Source: Stappia sediminis
GTDB taxonomy: Bacteria; Pseudomonadota; Alphaproteobacteria; Rhizobiales; Stappiaceae
Length of the DNA stretch: 64,000 nt
Direction: 5' to 3'
Assembly (NCBI RefSeq): GCF_009826895.1
Contig: NZ_WUMV01000006.1
Span: 310,001 to 374,000 of the forward strand
This document shows positions 7,619-17,420 of the stretch, in pieces. The notes under the pieces were generated by a model, which was given only the letters and a program-made list of their open reading frames with translations, was not told the DNA's origin and ran no database searches. Numbering within the stretch: position 1 is the first letter of the stretch; each line of letters starts with the position of its first letter. The position numbers and the translations under genes were made by a program.

Positions 7619-9631
7619 AAGTCTTCCAACAAGTCTTTCCAGTATCGAGAGCCTCGACTTTCGCCCGGGGCGAGCGGGCGTGTCGCAATTTTGCGGCGCC
7701 TTACGCATCTCGGCGTTCCGAATCAAAGGACGGTTCGCAAGGCCATGCGGCGTTTTGGTCCAGTGGTGAGGACGGCGTATAAATTCGTAAACAGCGTGAT
7801 AGAAGGCAAGACTCTGCAAGAGCCAATAGACGGGGATGCCCAAAACGTCGCGAGGCCCAAGCCGGATAGCCCGCCGTTTCGCGCCCGAGGCCATTGCGAA
7901 CAGCGATCCGGCGTAACTCATGAAAAGGCTTCCCGCGGCAAGAGCCACGACGCAATCTCCCGCCAGGCTTCCCTGAAGCGGATAGGAAGCAAGGCCGGAC
8001 AGGTGCAGAGCCACGATCAGTACGAATACAGGATGAAACGCCAGTGTCATGACGATCGAGGCAAAGTAGACCAGGATTACGGTCAGGCCCGGCCGGTCCA
8101 GTTCGCCTGCAAGCCGAGGCGGGTCGCGAAAGGAAACCAAAAGGGTCTGCAGCCAACCCTTGAGCCAGCGCGTCCTTTGCCCGTGCCAGATGCGCCACGT
8201 CAACGGGGCTTCTTCGAACGTGGTGCTATCCAGAACCTCCAGGCTATAACCGTAGCGGCAAAGGCGGATGCCGAGGTCGGCATCCTCCGTCATGTTGAAC
8301 GGATCCCACCCGCCGGCCCGTTCCAGCGCTTCGCGGCGAAAATGGTTCGACGTGCCTCCAAGCGGAATTGGCCAGTTGCGCGCGGCCAGCCACGGCAAGA
8401 AACGGTCGAAGAGTGCGGCGTATTCAAGCGCGAACTGACGGACCAGAAAGCGGTTGTCCACGTGATCGACCGCGAGTTGAGCTTGAAGGGCTGCGACATT
8501 TTCGGGAAGTTCGGCGAAGGCACTGGCAGCCATTCGCAACTGCTCGGGTTCTGGACGGTCTTCGCCATCGAATATGGTCACCAGTTCCCCCCTCGCTTGC
8601 GCGAGGCCGTGCATTAGTGCGCGGGGCTTGGAACGCGGGCTTCCCTCAGGCACGATGATGACGCGCATTCCAATGCCGAGTTCTTTCTGAATTGCGAGGT
8701 GTGTCCTTTGGTCGTCCTCTTCAAGAAGAAATAGAATTTCCCTGCGCGTGAGCGGGTAGTCGAGCCGTGAAAGAGCGTGGACGAGAGAACTCGCCACGGC
8801 CTCCTCGCGGTGCAGCGGCACCAGAACCGAGTAAAAAGGCAGCTTTTCATCCGGCAGGGGCGAGGCCGGCCTTATCGGCTGTTTGACCGAAAACGCGGAT
8901 GCGGTCCTCGCCACCGCAAGTGCGATACTGCTTCCGGTCGTCACGACCGAGGTGAAGAGCGCCATAATCTCAGGGGGCATTGTCATCCCAGCGGTGGTAA
9001 ATGCCGCCGCGACGCCGTAGAACCACCCTTGTTCGGGAGAAAGCCTTGTGCTGGCTGAAGATTCCGGATACCGGACCATGAGCCGAAATGTCGGATCGCA
9101 TTCCTTGGCTGCGTATTCGATTCCCTCCGGGCTTGCAAAACAGATTTGACGGCGAAGCGGTTCGTGCCTTTTGAAGAATTCCAGAAGAGCCGGCAGGTTC
9201 TCCGGCGAAGGAACGACCACAAGTTTTTCCGTATCGTCAACTCTGGTGCCGAGCCCTAGAAGACCGGACGATCTCTCGCCCGCTCCATGGTCCGCACCGC
9301 TTATTTCATGCACCCCGAATGTGCGGGCCGGAAGGAATGTCACGCCGCAAAGCTCTGCCGCCACACTGCACCAGGTTTCCTGCGAAATATAGCCGCCGTC
9401 GAGCAGTATACGGCCCGGCGCGAGCTTCGAGCGTGCGGAAGCTGCATGCGCGAGCGATGCAAGCACGTCATTGAACCCGCGCCTGACAAGGCAGGCAAGA
9501 TCGGGATGAATGCGCCGCTCTTGCCATCTATAGCCTGCGCCAACATCTCCCCTTGCGCCATCTTCGATTCCGCCGCCCGAATTTCGTGATAGTGTGCGCT
9601 CGCAACTGAGAAGGTCCGGATCAAATCGCAA
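7607..9631 (-). CDS. Membrane glycosyltransferase family 2 with N-terminal regulatory domain
   Basis: This protein of up to 674 residues should polymerise or attach sugars at the inner membrane. The GT-A domain (about 265-500) shows DGED (355-358), TEDADL (448-453) and QRTRW (485-489), the D, TED and QxxRW signatures of processive, cellulose-synthase-like enzymes. Two membrane helices precede it (about 201-245) and several follow (about 510-600). Residues about 70-180 resemble the N-terminal domain of type II secretion ATPases (MshEN), a fold known elsewhere to bind cyclic di-GMP; that assignment is tentative. The stop lies inside tRNA-Gly. The TTG start at 9631 is uncertain and overlaps the divergent gene's first codon. 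The polymer is unknown. Confidence 0.75.
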   Translation of the reverse strand: MRFDPDLLSCERTLSRNSGGGIEDGARGDVGAGYRWQERRIHPDLACLVRRGFNDVLASLAHAASARSKLAPGRILLDGGYISQETWCSVAAELCGVTFLPARTFGVHEISGADHGAGERSSGLLGLGTRVDDTEKLVVVPSPENLPALLEFFKRHEPLRRQICFASPEGIEYAAKECDPTFRLMVRYPESSASTRLSPEQGWFYGVAAAFTTAGMTMPPEIMALFTSVVTTGSSIALAVARTASAFSVKQPIRPASPLPDEKLPFYSVLVPLHREEAVASSLVHALSRLDYPLTRREILFLLEEDDQRTHLAIQKELGIGMRVIIVPEGSPRSKPRALMHGLAQARGELVTIFDGEDRPEPEQLRMAASAFAELPENVAALQAQLAVDHVDNRFLVRQFALEYAALFDRFLPWLAARNWPIPLGGTSNHFRREALERAGGWDPFNMTEDADLGIRLCRYGYSLEVLDSTTFEEAPLTWRIWHGQRTRWLKGWLQTLLVSFRDPPRLAGELDRPGLTVILVYFASIVMTLAFHPVFVLIVALHLSGLASYPLQGSLAGDCVVALAAGSLFMSYAGSLFAMASGAKRRAIRLGPRDVLGIPVYWLLQSLAFYHAVYEFIRRPHHWTKTPHGLANRPLIRNAEMRKAPQNCDTPARPGRKSRLSILERLVGRLWSG

Positions 9632-10587
9632 TGCTTTTCGAACTCCCGGCGAGACGGCCGAACGACCGAGGCGCTCGCACGAAATTCTCGTGTCATCCTT
9701 GGCGTTCAGGAATTAAACGCATTTCTTCTGCAGTATCAGTAGTTCTTGCATTGTCACTCTATGCGTGTATATGCACGCTTTCAATACTAATGATAGCAGG
9801 TCAAGGCGTGGCCCAAACGGCGCGGGACTATCCCGTTCCGCCGAACTTCTGGGATCCAAGGGCAACAACCGAAGAAACGGGCGTACCACCCGAGACCATC
9901 CAGTTTCTGGCGACCGACGATTATCCGCCGTTTTCCTTCCGCGATTCGACCGGTCGCCTGACCGGATTCAATATCGACCTCGCACGCGCGATCTGCGAGG
10001 AGTTGAACGCAGCCTGTTCCATGCGCATCAAATCGTTCGATGCGCTGATCCCCGCGCTGATGCGTGAAGAGGGAGACGCGATTATCGCGGGCCTGGCGCC
10101 AACCGAGGCCAACCTGAAGACCATGCGCTTTTCGGACACTTACGTCGGGCTTCCGGCGCGTTTCGTCGCATTGCGCGATGAGGAGGTGCAAGCCATCCCC
10201 GAAGAACTCGACGGAGAGAAGATTGCCGTGGTCGCGGGCACGATGCACGAAAGATTTCTGCATCGCTTCTTCACTCTCTCCGACATTGCCGCTTACGAGA
10301 CGCGCGATGAGGCGCGGGCCGCTCTCATGGAAGGCAAGGCGAAGGTCTATTTCGGCGACGGCCTGTCGCTCTCGTTCTGGCTGAACGGGGCGGCATCCCA
10401 GAATTGCTGCAAATTCGCCGGTGGTCCCTGGCTGGAACCGGGCTATTTCGACCGTGGGCTTTCGATAGCGTTTCGCGCCGACGATGCATTGCGCCAACGC
10501 GCCATTGACGATGCGCTGCGAAGGTTACAGGCCAAGGGAACCTATTCGGAGCTTTACCTGCGCTATTTCCCGATAAGCTTTTACTGA
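9631..10587 (+). CDS. Family 3 extracellular solute-binding protein
   Basis: A periplasmic binding protein of the polar amino acid type (SBP_bac_3). The body begins near IQFLATDDYPPFSF, continues with GFNIDLARAICEEL, and ends in the usual YSELYLRYF segment. A hydrophobic stretch around residues 35-62, ending in GVAQ, looks like a signal peptide, so the true start is probably internal, perhaps a TTG near 9752, rather than the ATG at 9631 that overlaps the divergent glycosyltransferase start. No ABC permease or ATPase genes adjoin it, so it may be an orphan receptor or serve a transporter elsewhere. The early DNA is more AT-rich than its surroundings. Confidence 0.75.
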   Translation: MLFELPARRPNDRGARTKFSCHPWRSGIKRISSAVSVVLALSLYACICTLSILMIAGQGVAQTARDYPVPPNFWDPRATTEETGVPPETIQFLATDDYPPFSFRDSTGRLTGFNIDLARAICEELNAACSMRIKSFDALIPALMREEGDAIIAGLAPTEANLKTMRFSDTYVGLPARFVALRDEEVQAIPEELDGEKIAVVAGTMHERFLHRFFTLSDIAAYETRDEARAALMEGKAKVYFGDGLSLSFWLNGAASQNCCKFAGGPWLEPGYFDRGLSIAFRADDALRQRAIDDALRRLQAKGTYSELYLRYFPISFY

Positions 10588-10609
10588 ACACACGAACGGA
10601 AAAATCTTG

Positions 10610-11263
10610 ATGACCGACTTTCTCTGGACGCGGCCGACAAGCGCGGCACCCGTCTCGACCCTGCTGCTTGCCCATGGCGCGGGCGCGGCAATGGACAGCA
10701 ACTTCATGGACCGCTTTTGCAATGCGGCAGCCGCACAGGGCCTGGAAGTTGCCCGGTTCGAGTTCGCTTATATGGCGGCACGGCGTAACGGAGGAAAAAA
10801 AGCCCCTCCCCCGCGCGCGGACAAGCTTGTAGCGGAGTATCAACGCGCGGTTCAGGACCTGATGGCCATCACCGAGGGCCCGGTTCTGATCGGCGGGAAA
10901 TCCATGGGCGGGAGGGTTGCCGCTATGCTTTGCGGAAGCGCATCATGCCCGAAACGAGTAAGCGGCCTCGTGTGCCTGGGTTATCCTTTCCACCCAACGG
11001 GAAAGCCCGATCAATGGCGCCTGACCCCTTTACTGGAAAGCCGCAGGCCCGCACTCATCCTGCAAGGCGAACGCGATCCGTTCGGCAGCAGGGAGGAAAT
11101 CGAGGCGATTACCCTGCCCGACAAGATCGGCGTCGAGTGGCTTGAAGACGGCAACCACGATTTCGGGCCGCGCGGCAGGTCCCCCGCCACATGGGAAGGC
11201 AACATCGAACTTGCAGCCCGAAAGACCGTCGAATTCGCCCGTCAGGTTATCGACTGCAAATAG
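10610..11263 (+). CDS. Alpha/beta-hydrolase of the KANL3/Tex30 type
   Basis: A 217-residue predicted cytosolic hydrolase. It shows LLLAHGAGA near residue 20 (oxyanion region), the nucleophile elbow GGKSMGGR around 97-104, and a late histidine in DGNHDFGPRG. The spacing fits the dienelactone-hydrolase-like KANL3/Tex30 group, whose substrate is unknown. The start is ATG 10610, immediately after a TTG that also begins the frame; an ACGGAAAA sequence lies upstream. It follows the solute-binding protein by 22 bases. Its TAG stop directly abuts the TAG of the converging RND gene with no base between. Confidence 0.8.
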   Translation: MTDFLWTRPTSAAPVSTLLLAHGAGAAMDSNFMDRFCNAAAAQGLEVARFEFAYMAARRNGGKKAPPPRADKLVAEYQRAVQDLMAITEGPVLIGGKSMGGRVAAMLCGSASCPKRVSGLVCLGYPFHPTGKPDQWRLTPLLESRRPALILQGERDPFGSREEIEAITLPDKIGVEWLEDGNHDFGPRGRSPATWEGNIELAARKTVEFARQVIDCK

Positions 11264-14200
11264 CTATTCGGCGGGCGTGATATCCCGCGCGCCCGTCCCG
11301 TCGTGCATGCGAGATGGTTTCAGTGTGAACAGGTTGGCAATGTCGGCGCCGATCCCCATCAGCACAGGCACGAGGATGAGGACGAGCACCGTCGCCGATG
11401 CGAGGCCGAAGACGATCGTGATCGCCATCGGCATCAGGAACTGCGCCTGCAGGCTCTTTTCGAACAAAAGCGGCATCAGCCCGCCGATGGTTGTCAACGA
11501 AGTCAGAAGGACTGCCCTAAGCCGGTCCTGCGAAGCGCCGATGGCCGCCCCGGCAATGTCTTCGCCCTCGGCCAGCCTTTCGTCCGTGCGCGCGACAAGA
11601 ATGATGGAATCATTGACCAGGATGCCGGCAAGGCCGAGAAGCCCGATCATGCTCAGGATCGTAAGATCGAAGCCCATGAGGTAGTGCCCTACGACTGCGC
11701 CTACCACGCCGAAAGGAATGATCGCCATGACTGCGAGCGGACGCGAATAGCTGGCGAAGATCGCCGCCAGTATCAGGTAGATGGCTACAAGGGCCGCGAT
11801 CGTGCCGAGCTGCAGGTCCGCGAAGGCATCCTCGCGTTCCTCCTCTCGGCCCGAAAACCTGTAGCCGATGCCGTATTTGTCCGCGATCGCCTGGATCTTG
11901 CCCGATGAAAGATCGCGCACGATCTCGATATTGGACGTTACCTCGCGGTCCACATCCGCGGTGACGCTCACCGTCGTTTTGCCGTCGCGGCGCTGGATCA
12001 CGGAAAAGCCCTGCCGGTCCGAAAGCCTGACCACCTCGCTCAAAGGTACGAATTCGCCACTCGGCGCCTTGAGCGAAAGATCGCGCAGCATGCTGGCGCC
12101 ACTTCCCTCCTGCTTCTGCTGAACGCGGATCGTGATCTCTTCCTCCCCTTGAGCGAAACGGCGGGGGATAGCGCCTTCGAAGGCATTGCGGATCTGGCGC
12201 GCCGCACTTTCGACCGTGAAGCCCAGTGCCCGCCCGCGTTCCGTAAGCTCCATGACGAGTTCGGGTTTGCCATGGGCGAGATCGTCCGACACGCCGGAAA
12301 CGCCGGGATACTCGGTCAAAAGTTCCTGAACCTCCAATGCCGCCGCCTTCAAAACCTCCGGGGCTGCATCCAGCAGGCGGATATCAAGGTCGCGGCCGGG
12401 CGGGCCGCCGCGCCGCTCGTAGACAGAAACGCGGCTGACGCCGGCAATGGGCGGGATCTTGTTTCGCCAGGTCTTGACGATTTCCGGCGTGCGCACCGTC
12501 CTGTTTTCGGAGGCCGTCAACTGGACGTCAATGCCGGCGACGTTGTCGCCGCGGTTGAAGCCCGCCTGCCCGAGCGTTGCAAAGGATGCGACCACAAGCG
12601 GCTCATCCCGCCCGTCCGTCAAAGTGCGCTCGGCATCGCGCAGTGCACCTTCGATAGCCTTGAGGGAGGAGATGGAGGCCTGTTCGTCGATCCCGGGGTT
12701 GAAATAGATGGTAGCTCGTATGTTTTCCGCCTCCGGCGAGGGGAAGAACACGAAGCCGACGCGCCCGCCGCGAACAAGTCCGGCGCAGATGATCAGCGAG
12801 CCGACGACCAGTGCGACCGTCACATAGCGCCAGTTGAAGGCAAGCGTGACGATGCCTTTGAACGGACGATCCCGGAACCAGCCGAACGCAGCATCGAAAT
12901 TGCGCCGAAAGAAGCCCGGATGATCGACGATGTCACGCCCGGCGGCCGAACGGCGGCGCAAGGACAAGGTGGCCTCGAGCACCAGCGCAACGAGGAAGAA
13001 CAGGCCGATGACACCTGCATCGAAGACGATTTCGCCCATTGCGTCACGCCAGGCCCGGGCGGGCACGGCCAACCAGTCGAGATAAGGAGGGACCGCAATA
13101 TCCGGCCGGCCGGCAAGCGCAACGATGAAAAGGCCCGGGACTCCGGCGATAAGGATCACCCGCCACCAGTTCCAGGACGCCCGTCCGGCAAGCGAATTCG
13201 CCAGATGGCCTGGCAGGACGAAGAAACATTCGACAAGGCTCGCGATCACCACGGCGACCACGACAAGCGGCAGCACGCCCATGATCTGGCCGATGGCATC
13301 GCCGATGAGCAGGATCGGCAGGAAGGCCGCTACCGTCGTGAGGCTTGCCGCCGTCACGGGCATGATCATCCGGCCGGCACCATTTTCGGCTGCGATCACC
13401 GGGGTATCGCCCATCGCGCTTCGCGTCGCCGTATGTTCGCCGACGACGATGGCATCATCCACGATGATGCCGAGCGTCATGATCAGCGCGAAGAGGGAGA
13501 TCATGTTGATGGTCTCGCCCATGACCCAGAGAATACCGATGGTTGCCAAGACGGCGACCGGAATGCCGGCCGCGACCCAGAACGCGATACGCGCGTTCAG
13601 GAAGGCGAAAAGGATCAGCACGACGAGGATGAGCCCGCCCAGGCCGTTCTCGACGAGTAACATGATCCTGTCGTTGAGAAGGTCCGCGCGGACCTCGTAT
13701 TTCACCAGCTCCAGGCTTTGCGGCAGTTGCGGCGCGATTTCACGCAGATAATCGTCGAGTATCTGGTTGGTCTTCAGCGTATCCGCGCTTGCCGAGCGCT
13801 GAACGGTCAGTTCGACCGCGCGCAGGCCGTCGGAAAACCCTTGTGCCTCGGCCTCGTCGAACTGTTTTTCGACGGTGCCAATGTCGCCGATGCGGATCTT
13901 TTCGCCTGTCGGGAAGGTCTTGATGTCGATCTTGGCGATCGCCTGAGGCGAGGTGGTATCGGCAACCGCCCTGATCTGCCGCTCGACACCGCCCTTGATG
14001 TCGCCGGACGGCAGATCGCGCGTGTTCTGGGCAATCTTGTCGGAAACATCTCCTATCGTCAGGTTGAGACGCCGCAACTCGCGTTCCGGCAAGAGCGCAA
14101 CGTACTCCGTGTCGCGAAAGCCCGCGAACTCCACCTTGTCGATACCCCGGTCTATCAGCCCGTCGCGTATCTGGCGGGCGAAGGCCTTCAGCGCATCTTC

Positions 14201-14662
14201 GGAAAACGGCCCCCGCAGGGCAACACGCGCCACGCTGTCGAACCAGTTTGAGACGGATACGACCGGAACTTCGGAATCTTCCGGCAATGTCGTGACGCCC
14301 GCGATTGCCTGATCCACATCCGAGAGCGCCTTTTGCATGTCCGCGCCGTCGACGAATTCAAGGCGGACAGAAGCCGCTCCCTCACGCGCGTAGGAGATGA
14401 TCTCCTTGATATTGTCGATGAAGCGCAATTCCGGCTCGATCGCCTGGAGGATATTGTTTTCGACGTCTTCGGCACTCGCGCCCGGCCAGCTCACCGACAC
14501 GTTGATGCGGTCGGTTTCGATCTGCGGGAAGAACTCGGTGTTGAGCTTGGCGATCGCGAACGCGCCGAACAGGATCATCATCGCCATTACGAGATTGGCG
14601 GCATTGGGGTGGCGGATGAAACGGCCGATAAGGCCAACGTTACGCAGGCCGCGAGTCGCCAT
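11264..14662 (-). CDS. RND family efflux permease (AcrB/MexB-like, HAE-1 type)
   Basis: At 1,132 residues this is a full-length inner membrane proton-drug antiporter. It has the twelve-helix, two-large-loop layout: a first helix at about 20-40, a periplasmic loop to about 335, and the TM4 motif GIIVDDAIVVGEH with the proton-relay aspartates D402 and D403. The second half repeats the pattern. It is about 100 residues longer than AcrB, mostly between the halves. It follows the adaptor gene with a TGATG overlap, so the two are translationally coupled. No outer membrane factor gene is adjacent; a TolC-like partner must be elsewhere. The substrate is unknown. Confidence 0.9.
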   Translation of the reverse strand: MATRGLRNVGLIGRFIRHPNAANLVMAMMILFGAFAIAKLNTEFFPQIETDRINVSVSWPGASAEDVENNILQAIEPELRFIDNIKEIISYAREGAASVRLEFVDGADMQKALSDVDQAIAGVTTLPEDSEVPVVSVSNWFDSVARVALRGPFSEDALKAFARQIRDGLIDRGIDKVEFAGFRDTEYVALLPERELRRLNLTIGDVSDKIAQNTRDLPSGDIKGGVERQIRAVADTTSPQAIAKIDIKTFPTGEKIRIGDIGTVEKQFDEAEAQGFSDGLRAVELTVQRSASADTLKTNQILDDYLREIAPQLPQSLELVKYEVRADLLNDRIMLLVENGLGGLILVVLILFAFLNARIAFWVAAGIPVAVLATIGILWVMGETINMISLFALIMTLGIIVDDAIVVGEHTATRSAMGDTPVIAAENGAGRMIMPVTAASLTTVAAFLPILLIGDAIGQIMGVLPLVVVAVVIASLVECFFVLPGHLANSLAGRASWNWWRVILIAGVPGLFIVALAGRPDIAVPPYLDWLAVPARAWRDAMGEIVFDAGVIGLFFLVALVLEATLSLRRRSAAGRDIVDHPGFFRRNFDAAFGWFRDRPFKGIVTLAFNWRYVTVALVVGSLIICAGLVRGGRVGFVFFPSPEAENIRATIYFNPGIDEQASISSLKAIEGALRDAERTLTDGRDEPLVVASFATLGQAGFNRGDNVAGIDVQLTASENRTVRTPEIVKTWRNKIPPIAGVSRVSVYERRGGPPGRDLDIRLLDAAPEVLKAAALEVQELLTEYPGVSGVSDDLAHGKPELVMELTERGRALGFTVESAARQIRNAFEGAIPRRFAQGEEEITIRVQQKQEGSGASMLRDLSLKAPSGEFVPLSEVVRLSDRQGFSVIQRRDGKTTVSVTADVDREVTSNIEIVRDLSSGKIQAIADKYGIGYRFSGREEEREDAFADLQLGTIAALVAIYLILAAIFASYSRPLAVMAIIPFGVVGAVVGHYLMGFDLTILSMIGLLGLAGILVNDSIILVARTDERLAEGEDIAGAAIGASQDRLRAVLLTSLTTIGGLMPLLFEKSLQAQFLMPMAITIVFGLASATVLVLILVPVLMGIGADIANLFTLKPSRMHDGTGARDITPAE

Positions 14663-16095
14663 CAGTTGGCCCCTTCCGCCTGCTTGGGCGCACCCGCCGC
14701 GGCTGTTTCTCCACCGCCTTCGCGCTCCTGACGCCTGCGTGTGGCATCATTCTGGTCTACGACCTTCAACCCGTCGCCAGCCTCGGCAATACGTGTGGCG
14801 ACGACAACGTCGCCATCTTGCAGGTCTCCCTTCACGATGAGATGTGTTTCATCGAAGGCAAGCACCTCCACATCGCGGCGCACCGTCCTGCCGTCAACGA
14901 CCGCGAAGACATGGTCGGCGCCATATAACGCTGCTTCGGGTATACGCGCGGTGTCGTGATATGTCTGATCCGCGAGCCGCGCCTCCACGAAGGCGCCGGG
15001 TCTCAGTGGCGTCTTGCCCTTCTCCGTCATGACTTTCGCGTAAACATCCACGCCGCCGCGCGCGAGTGCGACATCGGCGCCCACACGGTCGATGACCGCC
15101 CGATAGACAACAGGCTCACGGCCGATATACCAGACCACCTCGACCTGGCGTCCGATCACCGTACCGGCATCGGCGACGATACGGCCGAACTGATTGTCCG
15201 ACAGGGTAAGCCTGACCTCCAGATCATCCCGGTCATAGAGTGTGGCGACGACGTCATTTACGCCAACGAGCCGGCCGATGCCCGCGGATTCCGAGCGCAC
15301 GATCCCGTCGAAAGGCGCCTTCAGCACCGTATCGGCAAGGTTGCGTTCTGCCTCCTGCACGCGCCATTCAAGCCGTTCGATGGCGGCTGCCTGCTGCTCC
15401 ACCTTCGCCTCGGCGACCGCTACCGCATTGCGCCGCTGTTCCACGGCTTGCCTGCGCTGCGAGAGCAGTAGCTCGCGCTCTTCGACGGTACGCTGCGTCA
15501 AGGAGCCGCTTTCAAGGAGTTGCTGTGCCCGGCCGAAATCCTTGCGTGCGAACTCGAACTGCTCCTGCGCCCGATCCAGATTGTCCCGTTCTGTCGCTAC
15601 GAGGCCGCGGTTTTCAACCTGACGCGCACGCGCTTCAGCAAGATTTGCCTTCGCTTCGATGAGTGCGCCCTCATAGTCGAAGCGGTCGATGCGAATGAGT
15701 TCCTCGCCTCTGGCGACAGAACCGCCAGCCTTGAGGTTTTGCGAAATGGATACGATCTCGCCAGCGACGAGCGCCCGCAGGTCGACCGTTCGCGCAGCCA
15801 CGATTTCTCCGTAGAGGTTCAATATCGGGGCGTGGTTGGCTATCCGGACGCGAGCCATCTCGACGACATATTCCGTCTCGCGGCGCTCGCGTTGGGGCAC
15901 GTCCGGTTTCGTCAGAATGAAATAACGCATGCCCTGATAGGCGCCATAGAGGATCACGGCGACCAGCAGCGTCTGGAGAAGCGCCTTGAAGACGAGAAGA
16001 GGCCGGCCGGCGCGCCGGGGCGCTTCAGCTTCATGCCGCTCTATGGAAACCGCCCGGCCCTCCTCAGGCCGTTCGTCCTGCAACTGCTTCAACAT
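14662..16095 (-). CDS. RND efflux periplasmic adaptor (membrane fusion protein)
   Basis: A 477-residue adaptor that would bridge the RND pump and an outer membrane channel. It has one N-terminal membrane helix (about 35-60), a lipoyl-like half (VAGEIVSISQNLKAGGSV near 140), a long alpha-helical hairpin rich in Q, E and R (about 175-260), the second lipoyl half (LKAPFDGIVRSE), then beta-barrel and membrane-proximal domains. No lipobox is seen, so it is anchored by the helix. It is the first gene of the operon; a short palindrome, CCTATA-GT-TATAGG at 16125-16138, lies 30 bases upstream and may belong to the promoter. Confidence 0.88.
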   Translation of the reverse strand: MLKQLQDERPEEGRAVSIERHEAEAPRRAGRPLLVFKALLQTLLVAVILYGAYQGMRYFILTKPDVPQRERRETEYVVEMARVRIANHAPILNLYGEIVAARTVDLRALVAGEIVSISQNLKAGGSVARGEELIRIDRFDYEGALIEAKANLAEARARQVENRGLVATERDNLDRAQEQFEFARKDFGRAQQLLESGSLTQRTVEERELLLSQRRQAVEQRRNAVAVAEAKVEQQAAAIERLEWRVQEAERNLADTVLKAPFDGIVRSESAGIGRLVGVNDVVATLYDRDDLEVRLTLSDNQFGRIVADAGTVIGRQVEVVWYIGREPVVYRAVIDRVGADVALARGGVDVYAKVMTEKGKTPLRPGAFVEARLADQTYHDTARIPEAALYGADHVFAVVDGRTVRRDVEVLAFDETHLIVKGDLQDGDVVVATRIAEAGDGLKVVDQNDATRRRQEREGGGETAAAGAPKQAEGAN

Positions 16096-16333
16096 TCGCG
16101 TCTCTGTCCGTTCGGGCTCGCTGACCTATAGTTATAGGGCAAGTATCGAAACGCGGATCTACAATGCACGTCACGACAGCGCGGGCTGACAAAATCTCCG
16201 GTTTGAGATTAGAAGACGTAAGCTGCGCTGCGGTGCAACAACAATCCTGTAACAAAATGTCTTCAAAGAAAAACCGCCGCCGCCCGATAGGCGACGACGG
16301 CGCGTTCGATCAATTTCCGAAAGGCGGAGTTCT
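16096..16333. other. Upstream region of the RND operon
   Basis: Together with the repeat at 16334-16410 this makes a 317-base gap. It should hold the leftward promoter of the efflux operon. The palindrome CCTATA-GT-TATAGG (16125-16138) is the only operator-like sequence seen, and its minus-strand TATAAC could serve as a -10 box. No regulator gene adjoins. No gene is supported here. Confidence 0.4.
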
Positions 16334-16410
16334 GCTAGTGATCCGATTCCGACATTTGAGCATAAGCCTGGACGCCTCCGGGACTCAAATGTCCAATTCG
16401 CTCCACTAGC
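16334..16410. repeat. Large imperfect inverted repeat downstream of hslO
   Basis: Arms 16334-16360 and 16384-16410 match at 21 of 27 positions, begin with GCTAGTG and share GACATTTGAG at the inner end. A small inner stem (CCTGGA/TCCGGG) fills the centre. The element ends two bases before the hslO stop codon. The size and shape fit a dispersed intergenic palindrome. It may also act as a transcript-end structure, but it lacks a T run. Confidence 0.6.
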
Positions 16411-16412
16411 GG

Positions 16413-17420
16413 TCAGTTGACGTCCGCGAGAATTTTCTCGGCTTCGAAATCGTATTGCGAGCTGCAGAACTCGCAAGTGACTTCAATCCGGTTTTCTTCC
16501 TTGGTCATGTCGCGGATTTCTTCCTCGGTGAAGCTGCGCAGCATACCTTCGACGCGCTGACGCGAGCAGCGGCACCTGTCCTCGACCGCCTGTGGCGTGA
16601 AAATCCGCACTCCCCGCTCGTGAAAGAGGCGGAACAGGATCTGTTCGACGGTAAGATCCGGATCGGTCAGTTCCTCGTCCTTCAGCGTTTCGACCAGGGT
16701 GCGTGCTTCCACCCAGGCGTCGTCTTCCTCGATCTCGTGAACCTCAGCTCCATCCGGAGCATCGCCCGGGTGAAGGTCCGGCACGCGCATGCGCTCCGGC
16801 GCCTCGGGAAGGAACTGCGCGAGAACGCCGCCGGCACGCCAGCGGTGCCTGGGCATGGTCCCTTCCTGTCGGTCGAGGATTTCGGCCACCGCAAGGCGCA
16901 CGACCGTCGGGATCTGCTCCGACTGGAGGAAATACCGGTGCGCGACTTCCTCAAGGCCGATCCCGTCCAGTTCGACGATACCCTGATAGAGCTGCATGTT
17001 CGCGCCCTGATCGACCGTCATCGCCAGATGGCCTCTGCCGAGCAGCGAAGGGGCGTCGCCACGCCCTTCCCTTTCGGCCGCGGCGACCGCGTCGGCGTCG
17101 AACTTCGCGCAGGCGCGAATACCGTCCGGCGTCTCGAAGTCGACCACCAGCATGGACACCGGACCGTCGGTCTGGGTCTGCAGCGTGAACCTGCCGTCGA
17201 ACTTGAGGGAAGTCCCAAGCAGGGTGACGAGCGTCACCGCTTCAGCCAAAAGACGGGACACAGGCACGGGATAGTCGTGCCGGTCGAGGATCCTGTCGAG
17301 CGAGGGGCCAAGAAACACCGCGCGGCCGCGCACGTCGAGCGGCTCCACGGCATAGGGCAGAACGGCATCGTTGCCGGCCGGGGCAATGCCCCGGTCTTTC
17401 AATTCCTGTACGATCTTCAT
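16413..17420 (-). CDS. hslO: Redox-regulated chaperone Hsp33
   Basis: A 335-residue cytosolic holdase activated by oxidative unfolding. The C-terminal zinc switch is intact: C283 and C285 (CRC) and C316 and C319 (CEFC). The N-terminal domain carries the typical [20 protein letters not shown] segment. It is longer than the Escherichia coli protein (about 292), with an acidic insert around 220-240, as in other alphaproteobacteria. Its ATG overlaps the end of argF by four bases, so it is the last gene of argD-argF-hslO. This operon order is common in Hyphomicrobiales. Confidence 0.93.
   Translation of the reverse strand: MKIVQELKDRGIAPAGNDAVLPYAVEPLDVRGRAVFLGPSLDRILDRHDYPVPVSRLLAEAVTLVTLLGTSLKFDGRFTLQTQTDGPVSMLVVDFETPDGIRACAKFDADAVAAAEREGRGDAPSLLGRGHLAMTVDQGANMQLYQGIVELDGIGLEEVAHRYFLQSEQIPTVVRLAVAEILDRQEGTMPRHRWRAGGVLAQFLPEAPERMRVPDLHPGDAPDGAEVHEIEEDDAWVEARTLVETLKDEELTDPDLTVEQILFRLFHERGVRIFTPQAVEDRCRCSRQRVEGMLRSFTEEEIRDMTKEENRIEVTCEFCSSQYDFEAEKILADVN

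Noticed and set aside
12149-13660. 503-residue plus-strand frame opposite the RND gene
   Set aside because: Charged, low-complexity mirror of a membrane protein gene; no start context or family.
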